A stretch of DNA of 64,000 nt, from the NCBI GenBank assembly GCA_947359465.1, contig OX375876.1, positions 61,882,998-61,946,997 of the forward strand, read 5' to 3'. A program made the position numbers and the translations under genes. Position 1 is the stretch's first letter, and each line of letters begins with the position of its first letter. This document shows positions 54,228-64,000 of this stretch, piece after piece. The stretch comes from Metellina segmentata. Taxonomy: Eukaryota; Arthropoda; Arachnida; Araneae; Tetragnathidae. Below the pieces are notes generated by a model, which saw nothing but the letters and a program-made list of their open reading frames with translations, was not told where the DNA came from and did no database searches.

Positions 54228-54869
54228 ATGATCCATGTAGCTGCAATCGGTGCTGAAATGCCAGAGGTTTACCTGGACGTGGAACTAAACACGTTCCTGA
54301 AAGATGTGAAGCTAGGCGGGTTGTCGGTTGTCGCGCTCCTTGACACAGGTAGTAAACGTAACAGCTTTAAAGAGGACGTCTACAAGAAAATGAAGAATCC
54401 ATCCACACTGAAAAGTAATACCTCTGTATTGTCTGGAATCGGCAACGGTCTGGTAAAAACGAAAGGATCTTTTCGACATGTTGTTGACATAAACGGGCAT
54501 GCTTGTCAACTTGACTTCCAGGTTGTCCCTCCCAAAGACATGTGTTATGAAGCTATCATTGGATCAGTATTTTTGAGTCGAGTATCGTTTCCTTTTCTCG
54601 ATGAAGCTGAGGCTCCAAGGAAGGAATCTGTTGACTGGATACTTCAAATCGCTGAATGCAGTGAATCAGGAAATGAATTGGAGCTTCGTCACATCCAGAA
54701 CGGCTGTCTTCGGAAAAGTGTAGAAGACCTGATAACTAATTATGAGCCGAGGAAGACGAAGTCTACTGACATTTCGATGAAAATAATTTTGGAAGATGAA
54801 ATTCCAGTGTATCAAAGAGCCAGTCGGTTATCACCACCCGAAAGGCAAGAGGATCGAAATATTCTCTGA
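54228..54869 (+). CDS. Gypsy aspartic protease with start of RT
   Basis: The 213-codon frame carries the retropepsin catalytic triplet in VVALLDTGSKRNSF (D39-T40-G41). VLSGIGNG and the IIGSVFLSR block follow, as in Gypsy proteases. The last 45 residues, DLITNYEPRK and DEIPVYQRASRLSPPER, are the start of the RT region, with the primer-grip approach. The frame stops at 54867-54869, where the deletion removes the rest of pol. The ATG at 54228 is an internal start: as in other Gypsy elements, protease comes from a gag-pol frame. The protease alone looks intact. Confidence 0.85.
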   Translation: MIHVAAIGAEMPEVYLDVELNTFLKDVKLGGLSVVALLDTGSKRNSFKEDVYKKMKNPSTLKSNTSVLSGIGNGLVKTKGSFRHVVDINGHACQLDFQVVPPKDMCYEAIIGSVFLSRVSFPFLDEAEAPRKESVDWILQIAECSESGNELELRHIQNGCLRKSVEDLITNYEPRKTKSTDISMKIILEDEIPVYQRASRLSPPERQEDRNIL

Positions 54870-55140
54870 CAAGATGCGATGGCTAATATCAAAAAGATCC
54901 AAGACGAGAATAGGAAGTACTATGACAAGAAACACAAGAAAGCTATTATCTATAAAATGGGCGATCTCGTAGCAAGCCAGCGAACCTAGTTCGGCACAGG
55001 ATTAAAGCTGCGACCTAAATTTTCTGGCCCGTACGAAATTTTGAAAGTTAACTCAAAAAAAAAAAGATAGACCCGATAGTAGGGTATCACGCAGGCCCTA
55101 ATCAAACCACCACTTCGGCTGATCTCATGAAACCATTTGC
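54870..55140 (+). pseudogene. Gypsy integrase C-terminal tail after a pol deletion
   Basis: Plus-strand sequence resumes with MANIKKIQDENRKYYDKKHK, KMGDLVASQRT, a TAG, FGTGLKLRPKFSGPYEILKV and, in another frame, HAGPNQTTTSADLMKPF. The GDLV and GPYEI motifs are the C-terminal integrase region (chromodomain-type neighbourhood). The RT, RNase H and integrase core that should come before it are absent, roughly 2.5-3 kb of pol. Confidence 0.82.
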
Positions 55141-55236
55141 TTAGTCAGACTAATTTCGTTTTTTTCCTTTGTCGTAAAAATTCAATTTTATTCATGTTCT
55201 CGTATAATACATTTGTTTGTTTTATATTTCGTATCG

Positions 55237-55868
55237 TGTAATTTTTGGCATGAAAATTATGTGTATTTTGTGTATATTATCCCACTTCTGACACTAAAAA
55301 TTGGTCTTGTACTGCATTTGTAACTGCATTTTTACTTTAAAACTGTAATTTTTCTAAGTACTCATATACTTCTCTCGTTTAAGGGAAACCCTCCAGAATG
55401 TGATGTCAAGATGGACCCTTAAGCCAGCCGAATTTGTAAGCGATGTCTAGTGCTGTTTTCAGTTGGTACCTTTACTTAAAGTTTCTTTCTTTTAGCACAT
55501 CGGTTTCCTGGTTCGCCGCTGTGGTCAGCGACAGTGTCAAGACGGCCGATCTGTAGGGAGCACTGGAGATCGCAAGATGACGTCACATTTTGACTAAGGG
55601 AGTTTTTCCGCCTTTTTTGTCACCCCCCCCCTTCTCCAACGTTCAAAAGAGGACATGTCGCGATGCCGCTCTTCGGAGCTTTTGTTTTAGTTTCATTTTG
55701 ACATCACCCCTTGTCCCTAGATATTTACCTAAAATCTCTCTTTTGTTAAAAATCCCCTAGACTCCTTGCCTACTGTAATTTCTCAACTTCAAATAAATCA
55801 TTAATGATTATTACTGCTTCGTCACTGTTTCACCACTTGTGGGATTGAGTCTGATGACCTTTCCCACA
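55237..55868 (+). repeat. Gypsy 3' LTR
   Basis: A 632-bp repeat matching 50296-50922 and ending CCTTTCCCACA. No clear polypurine tract precedes it; the upstream 90 bases are pyrimidine and AT-rich. The true LTR start could therefore be further left (near 55145), with the left LTR truncated. Confidence 0.8.
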
Positions 55869-57319
55869 TGTATAGACGCTATCATAAATGTTGCTTCAGT
55901 ACAGAGTTACGGATATAGATTGAATGAATGATTAACTATTAAATTAAGTAAATTCAAAGCTGTGTTGTTATTTGCACACACAATGTACAAGGAAATATCA
56001 TTTCACACAAAAACCAGTTTTAGACATTTTCAATTTAGGAGAAAAAGTTTTTGTAAAAATTGGTAAACTAACGTGGTATTTAACAAGCATTATTAGCTTT
56101 CCACAATTTGAATAAAAAAAAAAACCAGGAAATACTCTCAAACGATGAGGTCTGGCGTTGAGAAATTTTCACAGCCCGCTCTGTTTGAAACTTCTAGGTT
56201 ATCAAAACTATTTTTAAGCTCGCTACGTCGTTTACATAAAAATAAAATTCAGTACAGAGCATCACGCAAGAGACCTATAAACAGAAAATGTCAATAGCCG
56301 AGAAATCGAAACAGGAAAAAGCTCAGCCTTGAAGCGGACAAAGTTAAAAAAAAACTGTTCCAAGACACAGCGAAACTGTTGTGGAAACAGAGACGTGACT
56401 TCGCTTGTCTGGAGCAGCAGAAACAATCCGGCGAAGCAGGGTAGTTAAGGTAGAAAAAAAAATGACTCTTCTTTTAAGGGTAATTTATTACTTTAAGACA
56501 CTAAAATTAGTCTTAAGAATAATAAGCAGTAAATATGAGCATGATTTATTACATTCATCCTGAATTAATTGTGCTAGAAAGTTTGCACCACAGTACAAAA
56601 TCACCATCGCTCTTGACAGAAAAAGTCCCAATCGGCACGATTCTTACTTGACAGATATTTCAATAATATTTGGTTTCTCGAGGCAAACAAACCCATTGAT
56701 GGCTTCTGAGAACTGAGACGATCGACGGAGGTATAGTTAAGAGACGACAGAAATACCCCAAGGCTATAATCTTCCGCGTCTTATTAAACCTGAGATGGCG
56801 TGAGATTATTTGCACACTTCAAAAATGTTTTGGTTGCGAATGCCACCGATGATGGTTATTAAAGACGATATTAAATCTGAGGGTTGAATGTCGGATTTCC
56901 TCAGAAAGCTTTCGAGGAGTTGAGTGCGTGTAGTTTCAAATATAGACTACTGATAATGAATTCGTCCAATTTTCTGATGTGTCATTTGAAGCATCATCTC
57001 GTCATTTCTTTGCGCAACCTGTCGACAGATAGGGGGAAAGGAGTAGCTGGTATCCCTATAAAAGGGCTTGGCACTCCTATAAAAGGGCTTGGTAGACAGG
57101 GGGCCGAGGTCTAAAGGGGACCTCGGAATATACGTAAAATTTAATTTGAAATCATAAGTTCAAAAAGTATAAATTTTTCCATCGCTTTTATAATATTAAA
57201 TGTGCAGTATTGTTCTAGAAGGAGAAAATATGAGAAAAATGTGTGCATTTGTACTAGTTAAATATTGGGTACTAGAGATATATATTTTATTTTCAGAGGG
57301 TCTGCCATTTAAGTTGGTA
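55869..57319. other. Intergenic stretch with one weak exon candidate
   Basis: A plus-strand frame at about 56294-56442, with RKKLSLEADKVKKKLFQDTA and KLLWKQRRDFACLEQQKQSG, is preceded by CAATAG and followed by GGTAGTT. The composition is that of a basic helical protein. No family is recognised. The rest is AT-rich. Confidence 0.3.
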
Positions 57320-57725
57320 TTGGGAAGAATCATCCTAACTGGTAGTATGAACAAACACCTAAAATGGTACTGGAACTTAATCTAAACTAATACTGGGACC
57401 AGTAACTTAACATGGTTCTGTGGTTCGGTCATAACTGGGGCTGGGACTAGCCAAATACATGGTATTGGGACCAGCCACATACATGGTACTGGATTAGTCA
57501 TCTAAAATGGTTCTCGGGGACAAGTCATCTAAAATACTTCTGGGTAATGCTACTAAAATGATCATGCTACCATCATCTAACATGGTACGGAGACCAGTCA
57601 TCTAAACTGGTACTGGTATCAGTCATTTAACATTGTAATGAGGCCCGTCATCTAAACTGATAGTGGTACCAGCCACTTACATGGTACTGTGATAAGTTAT
57701 AGCCCATCATACATAGCACTGAAGC
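57320..57725 (+). repeat. Degenerate 28-30-bp minisatellite
   Basis: About 14 diverged units contain CATCTAAAATGGTACTGGGA and CCAG. Period varies with short indels. No coding potential. Confidence 0.8.
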
Positions 57726-60300
57726 CCTTCATCTAAACTCGTAGATTTAAAAGCTATAAAATGAACATAGGAAAACTACAATAAAAAATAAGTTGTCATT
57801 CGTCAATGAGTTCCAGCATATTGTGGTATTTACGGAAATGAGATTTTCGACATATTGGCAAAAAAGATACAATTTATTTTGCAGCTTTCTCAATGTGAAT
57901 TCCCTTACGCATCTATCACACGATAGGGAGAATGTCCTAAGCTAGGCAAGGAGAAGAAATCAAATAGTGCCTAGCTTGGAGATACATCCTATCTAAATTC
58001 CGGCTACCCATAGTCAAGATGCTGTTGTTGTATTCAGATTGGAGACTAAATATGACAACGTAGACAAAAACCTGGATACAGTCAAAAATTTCAAGTCCAA
58101 ATGTAGAGGTATTGACGAAATGAACTCCACCCACCCAGGGGTATGTCCAAAATTGCCAGGAGGAATTTTTCAAAGATATTGGGAGCAAGAAATCTACTTC
58201 AAAGTCTACATGCTGATTAACTGCTGTTTATTTCTTCTTCTTCTTCTTCTTTTTTTTTTTTTTGGTTTTGATGTTTTGTCCCTTGTTTTTTGTTTCCATA
58301 CATTTGTGCTAGTTGTTAATCTAATTGTTAACTCTAGCGATTGAACATATTTCAAGTGCTGCTGCTAAAAATAAAAAACATTCAGTTTGACCTTCTAAAT
58401 TGATTGCCTTTTTCACTGATATACTAAGAATTATTTTCCCAAAATCTCGGCATAAAAGCCCCAGTAGTGGCCGAGCACTTCAGAAATTTGTCTGAAGTGC
58501 AGTCAGACTGAAGTGCTTCTGTTTGCCAGTTCCAATCTCGTATGTGCCGAAGTCGGATTGGCTGCTTGAAGTTTCCTGGTTTTTTTACGATGATGCGAAA
58601 ATGCGCATTAACTCCCCCAAAGTTCTTCAGAAAGGCAAGTATGTCTCCCCTTTGTTCACGCTTTGGTGTGATGTTGCAACACCTCCTAGGGTGTCCAGGA
58701 AGAGTGGAGAGTGAGTTCGAGTGCCTACTGAAACTGCTAATTTCAGTACTCAATTACTCGTTAACAAAATTCTTTAAGGACTATGTGTCTATAATCTGGC
58801 ATTGGAGAAAAAAATCGTATCACGTAAATCTAAAATATATATCGGAAGGGTTAAGTTCATATACTTTTTCAACACACGAAATATAATCACAAAACCTACA
58901 AATGAATTATTTAGACATCGTTACATTTTTTCTATTTCAACCAAACATTAAAGGAAATACTGTTCTTACAAAACGGACTATCTAGTTTTCAATAAACAGA
59001 AACCTTCTTATGACAAAAAATGTCCATTGTTCCACGAATTTCTAAGGTTCTCGTTTAGTCACTATATAGTTTTGGACTTCAAAGAGGAATTCTAAACTAA
59101 ATTCAGACTGAGTTTACAAAGGAGATGCCACGAAAATCTTAAAATGGAAAGCTATAACGGTAATTCATACAAAGGTTCAAGGTTAGCCACCTTTCAGTTT
59201 TCGGCTTTTGAGTAATTACTGCTGAGGAATGCGTAGTTCAAACTGACATTGAAATGGAGATACTAAATCAAATGTACCAATCATCAATACGAATCAATAT
59301 ACTATTATGTGAGATAAAATAAATTTCAAATCCTGTCCATCCATTTCTATCATGACAGGTTGGTGTGCGGGCACTTAAGCAACATTTCCAATTTTAAAAG
59401 TACCCTTCTTTTAATTTTTTATTTAATACCTCATACATTCATTTTTGATTTCCTCCTACAAAAACACTTTTTACATTTATTCAGTCTTTTCTACAGTATT
59501 ACTATTTTTCCAGTCTATTTTCCAGCAGAGTGAAAAGAGTAACAGCATTTGCTCTTTTCTTTTCCTGAAAACATTCCTTCATCGTTTTTCAAGACGTCTG
59601 ATATCTCGCGAAAGAAGAATTGATTTCGCGAGCACTGCAGCAGGTTCAGAAAGCAGTGCTCGCATTTCAACGCTGAAGGAAAATTGCTTTCCATAAACAA
59701 GCTCTTTTTCCGCACTTGCATCAGCAGAAAATCACCCGAAAAGCTTTCAAATATAGTGACCAGTTTTCAGGTTTATACTCCGAAGCAATATATGTCGGAG
59801 ACAGGACCCAGGAAGAGAATTCATATTTCCTTACTTCTTTTACAGTCGGTATAAAGGTCATAAATTTAGAAACGGAGATCTTGTTTAGAGCGTTGCCTCT
59901 TCCTTTTATCTGGATTGTGAATTTCAGGGACATTGTCGGGAAAAGTAGACAAGAAATAAAGCATACCAAGTTGACGTTTCGAAATAAATAAGTAATGTCT
60001 TCCCTCGGAATTGTCGAAGCATTATTACGGATGAAAGAAATAAATGTTTTATAACGTTAGTTCTTTCTGTTTTTACATGATTATACTTCAGACATTGAAG
60101 GAAAAGCTTATAAATATGATATTATTATAAAAAGAGTCTATCTCCGCCAAGTACCCTTATCTGTACTCCGAGTATCTGTTAAAATGACTAGTCTCGATAC
60201 TACGAGTAGTTTGTCATGGGCTGTTTCTGAAGGACAAGTTACCCAGATGCAAACCGCAGCAAGCCGTTCTCGTATTAAAAAATAGTTGATTTTAACCCTC
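57726..60300. other. Intergenic stretch with nothing firmly recognised
   Basis: A CTT/poly-T run lies at 58233-58263. Overlapping frames of 109 and 114 codons at 58424-58886 have no confident family; CSRFGVMLQHLLGC near 58650 faintly resembles a LINE tail. Both strands were read. Confidence 0.4.
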
Positions 60301-60425
60301 GAAGTGGTTTCAAGATATCTCGTCCATCAAGATAAAACCAATTTTGCTAATGATAAGACATCTCGTCATCAAGACATTGCCAATTTTTTTTATGAGGTCG
60401 AGATCAAGATACGGTCATGCTTTGT
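60300..60425 (+). repeat. Cluster 1 of a 43-bp repeat
   Basis: Units of AGATATCTCGTCCATCAAGA with CCAATTTTGCTAATGA repeat two to three times. The head is TTAACCCTCGAAGTGGTTT. Confidence 0.65.
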
Positions 60426-60639
60426 CGTGTAATACTGAAATATGTGTGTAACTCCAAGTCCAACGAGGCATACAATAATTATGAAGAGACATAAACAACG
60501 GACAAGCATACAGAACGATACGAACAGCGTAAAGACTAAGAGGCAACTAACTTACTGCGTAATATAAAAAGAACTAGTCACTGCGTGGTTATCCCGGCGT
60601 TACGAGTGTCATTGGTGTTGGTTTGCGAAGAGCAACGCT

Positions 60640-61440
60640 GTTATGTTTGGTTTTTATCTGGTGTAAAATTTACCGCAGATTTCAAATTCGTTGAAATTTT
60701 CAATCTGTCTTTAGCGATTCCGATTTTACCAAAAAAGAACTTAACAATCCCAGTCAAAATGTTTGCTCTCCTTCGCTTAAATGAAAATCTGTTTTTATTT
60801 TTATTTCCACACGAAGAGTAGAAAATGCATTCTGTTTATTTTCGGAAAGCGAAAGTTCATTTGACGTCACAATCTCTGAGAAAATATAAAATATTAAAAT
60901 AAAATCAAACGAATAAGGTATCTATCTGTTGTAAAATTTTCCGCAAATTTCAAATCCGTTAAAATTTTTATTCTATCTTTAACGATCACTGAGATAGAAA
61001 AAGCACTGAAGAACACCAGTGATAACTTTAGTAATCTTTTGCTTTACTGGAATCCGTTTAGCAGGAAATCAAAATGAATGAAACCCGAAACAAACGAAGG
61101 TCATTCGAATGTGTTCTCTCCCCGGAGCTGAAAAAACTTCGCATGGTTCCAAAGGCTGACGTCAAGGTGACACGTGAGGACGAAAAGTCTAAATGTGTAT
61201 GTTTCTTCATGCCTCGGAATTGCTGCGGTGGGATGAAGAATTGTGAGAAACACAAACTATTAAATTCATTTTAAAATGTTTCAGATTGAATTTTGAAATT
61301 CGCCTCGACCCTAACATTGCAAAAAATTCGTACTATCTGTGTGCCAAATCTCATTACTGTAAGTTCCATGGATTCGTCAGGACTTTGCGGGCAAGGAACA
61401 AACAGACGGACAAACACTTCCTTTTATAATAGTAGAGATT
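60640..61440 (+). mobile_element. Unclassified element relic with LINE-like tail
   Basis: TGTAAAATTTACCGCAGATT at 60661 and TGTAAAATTTTCCGCAAATT at 60932 start two related blocks of about 60 bases. The 3' part, ACAGACGGACAAACACTTCC at 61410 and TATAATAGTAGAGATTA, resembles the tail of arthropod non-LTR elements. A 66-codon frame at 61074-61274 with a cysteine cluster (NCCGGMKNCEKH) has no known family. Confidence 0.4.
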
Positions 61441-61559
61441 ACATCAGACAAATGAACTCATAAATCGAAAGAAATTAAAGAGCAATATTAAACACCAATG
61501 ATTTACAACTCCTTAATATAAACACTCGAAGGAAATATGCAAGAGGTCAGTGTTTTTTG

Positions 61560-61650
61560 AGTGACATGAGACTTGATGGACGAGATATCTCGTCTATCAA
61601 GATTTAGTCAGTTTTGAAAATGACGAGATACTTCGTCGAGAGAACCACCA
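61560..61650 (+). repeat. Cluster 2 of the 43-bp repeat
   Basis: ACGAGATATCTCGTCTATCA, then AGATTTAGTCAGTTTTGAAA and TGACGAGATACTTCGTCGAG form about two units. Confidence 0.6.
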
Positions 61651-61944
61651 AGAGGAATAAGACCCTAACAGCCTGGCTACACAAAGGGTGTAGGGCTAGA
61701 AGAGAGACGGACTATAGGAACTTTGTCAGGCCCCAGAAGGTTATCAGGCCACTTAGCCCAATCAGAGAGTCAAAATACAACTGATTCATATAGAACAAAT
61801 ACAAGTTACAAAAACAAACGGTGATCCAAAGATCAGTCATAATTGTAAAAGCCGTCTACATCTTGGGATGAAATAAGAATACATTAAATAAAGCATTGCA
61901 CTAAATGATTGGAAAATAATGTTATATAGACACTGTATCCTGTT

Positions 61945-62180
61945 GAACCCTTCAAGTGTTTTGACAAGATATCAAGATCAATCAAAATCTGATTAATTTT
62001 GCTAATAATCAAAAATTGGCAATATCTTAACGAGATATCGCGTTCTCACGATATTGTCAATTTTTTGATGATGATGAGATCATCAAGATTTGGTCACTTT
62101 TTTCTGCTGAAGAGGTATCTCGAACAGCAAGATCTGGTCAATTTGGCTTGCGAAGAGATAGGTCGTGAAGACAACCACCG
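61945..62180 (+). repeat. Cluster 3 of the 43-bp repeat
   Basis: The head TTGAACCCTTCAAGTGTTTT resembles that of cluster 1. Units with AACGAGATATCGCG, ATTGTCAATTTTTTGATGAT and CATCAAGATTTGGTCA follow for about five periods. Confidence 0.65.
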
Positions 62181-62589
62181 GAAAGGTTAAATGCTTAGAG
62201 ACTAGTGACTTTAAACTTTGCAGTGAGTTTGGAAATTAGACAATGAAAAACAAGTATTTCTAAAAAATTTACATATTCATACATAATTATATCGATTCCA
62301 TAGATATACCATACACATATGTGTACATAAATGTAACCGTTTAAAATCATACGATGTTTTCGGTTAGATATTTGAAAATTTTTATACAGTTCATCAGTTC
62401 ATAGTTTGAGTTACAAACTTAAAAATATTATTCAGCCATGGTGTTTTAAACTCTATGTAGGTTGTGTTAAATGAAATGTTATGTGAATTTACATTTAAAT
62501 AAACTGTAATCCGCATAACCAATTATACCGCCAGGGCATAATGATCTAAAAAACATTTTACTTTCTGAAAGAAGACCCTTCATCAAGCA

Positions 62590-63110
62590 CATACACTACC
62601 CTACAATAATGAACCGGACGCCAGCGGATTTGCATAAAATCCGACTTCTTGTTTGGGGGTATTTTTCGTGGTATGGCCTGGGACCTTTGCATGTTGTTCC
62701 TGGTCAATTGAACGCCAACGCCTACATGAACATTTTGGACAGTCAGGTTCTTCCTACGCTCTGGCAATTTTATGGAATGGACGAATGTTACTTCCAGGAC
62801 GACACCGATGCATGTCATGTTGCAGCCTCTGTCAAGCAGTGGTATCAAGTAATGGATGTAAAACGTATATCCTGCCCTGCTCAGATTCCCGACCTGAACC
62901 CCATACAACATTTGTGGAGCGAGTTAGAGCGAAGCTTACGGACCTGGGAATCACGTCCGAAATCTACAGCTGAGCTGGCGACATTCTTGCAGCAGGAATG
63001 GACACAAATACCCATATCTGTGTATCAAAACCTTGTTGAAAGTATGCCCAGAGGGATTGCTAGTGTAATTGCAGTACGTGTGGGACCACCCCCTATTAAA
63101 GCATGTATTG
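62590..63110 (+). pseudogene. Tc1-like transposase C-terminal relic (family 5)
   Basis: An open frame of 190 codons begins with NRTPADLHKIRLLVWG and continues with YFSWYGLGPLHVVPGQLN and ANAYMNILDSQVLPTLWQFY, then CYFQDDTDACHVAASVKQWY, in which two aspartates of QDDT correspond to the second catalytic site. IPDLNPIQHLWSELERSLRT follows; the usual third acidic residue of NPIEHLW is changed to Q. The C-terminal PISVYQNLVESMPR is well kept. The N-terminal half and the first catalytic aspartate are missing. It is an inactive relic, but recently enough decayed to keep one open frame to 63181. Confidence 0.9.
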
Positions 63111-63417
63111 TTTCTCTTATACCATCACATCTTGCTGTCATGTCCATTATTGTAGGGTTGTGTATTCCGAAAATAATCTGATGGTCTAGTCTTCTTTTTC
63201 ATGGTTTCCCAAATACTGTAGGTTTGATTCCTCCGTGGGTATATTTCTCACTTCTGTTTCAGAAAAGCTTTCCTTGTGTGCATATGTCCATTTAATTGAC
63301 GTTGTTTGGTTCAAATATGGCCCTTGTGTCAAAAACCCCAACTCAACCTACCACCCAAATGCCATAATGTTAAATGAACATTCTGTTCAATGGTTTTTCT
63401 CCCTTCTGATTTCTGGG

Positions 63418-63465
63418 GGCCGTTGTAGCCCGGTTGGAAGAGTATCAAATTACCGGCGATATAAC
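63418..63465 (+). repeat. SINE head fragment
   Basis: GGGCCGTTGTAGCCCGGTTG and GAAGAGTATCAAATTACCGG match the A-box half of the tRNA-like head. The B box and body are missing. Confidence 0.6.
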
Positions 63466-64000
63466 ATCTTATAACAAGGTAGATGTGTGACTGCGCATTT
63501 CTACAAAGTGATGTCAAAAGAGATGAAATGTCCTGTCTCTCTATGCTGCGCGGACCAATTGGAATGACGAATCAATGGATGGACATCCAATCCCGTCGCG
63601 TAGATCAATCAGATCATGAATGTTCCTTTCCACCGGCAGATGAAATTAGTCTAAGGGCTGAATTCAATGTGCACAAGGCGACACACGCAAATCAGATTTG
63701 AACTCTTTTCAACTTGAAGATGAACGGCTCCTGCGCGGGCACCTTTGATTGGTTTACGTGTGTCGCTTTGCGCATTTCGCTTCCTATTTGAATTCAGCTT
63801 AAAACGCATGATACTGGGAATATAAAAAGGTTACCATTACGCCAATCCACTTTTTTAATATTTACTCTATGATTCACACAGTTGCTGTCTGTTTAATCGT
63901 AATAAGTTGAAAAGTAATTCGGAAGCCTTCATCCCATCCTCTTCGCCTTTTGTAGCCTGTATTTTTAACATGATTCAATTTTGATGGAATGTTCTGGAGG
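63466..64000. other. Window end, nothing recognised
   Basis: No gene family or repeat is recognised in the last 535 bases. A 72-codon frame at 63483-63701 has no known domain. Confidence 0.4.

Larger units (their letters stand above)
50296..55868 (+). mobile_element. Ty3/Gypsy retrotransposon, pol-deleted, with both LTRs
   Basis: Two near-identical repeats flank degenerate gag, intact-looking protease and a short integrase tail. The RT, RNase H and integrase core are missing, so the element is non-autonomous. A hAT miniature element (51107-51818) sits in the leader, and a 66-bp tandem array lies at 52511-52930. The left LTR is followed by AAATTGGGCGCTCCAGCC, a candidate primer site. The flanks CATAT and TGTAT do not form a target duplication, so one end may be altered. 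Confidence 0.88.

Noticed and set aside
58039..58344. 101-codon frame with a hydrophobic segment, a possible membrane protein
   Set aside because: The hydrophobic run comes from a CTT/poly-T tract.
58424..58886. 109- and 114-codon overlapping frames as host genes
   Set aside because: Both strands are open over the same bases, with no splice signals and no recognised domain. A LINE-tail resemblance (CSRFGVMLQHLLGC) is too weak.
60585..60821. 78-codon frame as a gene
   Set aside because: It overlaps one of two related repeat blocks (60661, 60932) and is not kept open in the second.

Overview
The window is eukaryotic nuclear DNA: AT-rich, intron-bearing, with no bacterial-type operons and almost entirely built of transposable-element (TE) remnants. 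The mix (BEL/Pao, Copia and Gypsy LTR elements, several Tc1-like lineages, hAT relics, a Helitron with a CTAG end, a tRNA-derived SINE with A and B boxes, and a LINE end with a CCHC-like tail) points to an arthropod. I infer an arachnid, probably a spider, from the look of the Gypsy gag, hAT and Tc1 proteins; this is not proven by the sequence.

Only one host gene is recognisable: three exons of an SNAPC1/SNAP43-like subunit of the snRNA-activating protein complex on the minus strand (17165 down to 15273), including a 28-nt microexon, with consistent splice sites and phases. The exons join to 96 codons covering the start of the conserved domain. The rest of the gene is not visible; a Gypsy relic lies immediately downstream (12720-15178).

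Layout. 1-10966: a young Copia element (minus strand, one in-frame stop and one homopolymer frameshift) nested in an older, heavily frameshifted BEL/Pao element (plus strand) whose 3' LTR is at 10724-10966. 11-15.2 kb: an unidentified minus-strand protein relic and a truncated Gypsy. 15.2-17.2 kb: SNAPC1-like exons. 17.5-22.7 kb: a 2.2-kb element with CAGGGTTCCCAC inverted ends, a ZBED5/GTF2IRD2-like hAT relic and a 1.2-kb element with TIRs. 22.9-30 kb: local duplications, SINEs and a 651-bp Helitron inserted into a sequence whose likely unoccupied duplicate lies 0.3 kb upstream. 30-39 kb: four Tc1-type relics from several lineages, a pogo-like end, a LINE end and a three-copy tandem repeat. 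40-50 kb: SINE copies, a TE-protein relic near 42.7 kb with GTAACGGACG motifs, a mariner-like relic and a CA microsatellite. 50.3-55.9 kb: a Gypsy element with both LTRs but with RT, RNase H and integrase deleted, a 66-bp tandem array in its leader, and a hAT miniature element with a perfect 8-bp target duplication inside it. 57-64 kb: a 28-30-bp minisatellite, clusters of a 43-bp repeat headed by CGAGATATCTCG, and a Tc1 C-terminal relic.

The genes do not form a functional system together. The window reads as layered TE insertions around one split host gene. The most original signals are the SNAPC1-like gene next to a Gypsy LTR, the palindromic tandem array in the Gypsy leader, the unidentified minus-strand reading frames at 12.1-12.7 and 20.1-20.6 kb, and the 0.47-kb inverted repeat pair at 29.7 and 48.4 kb.
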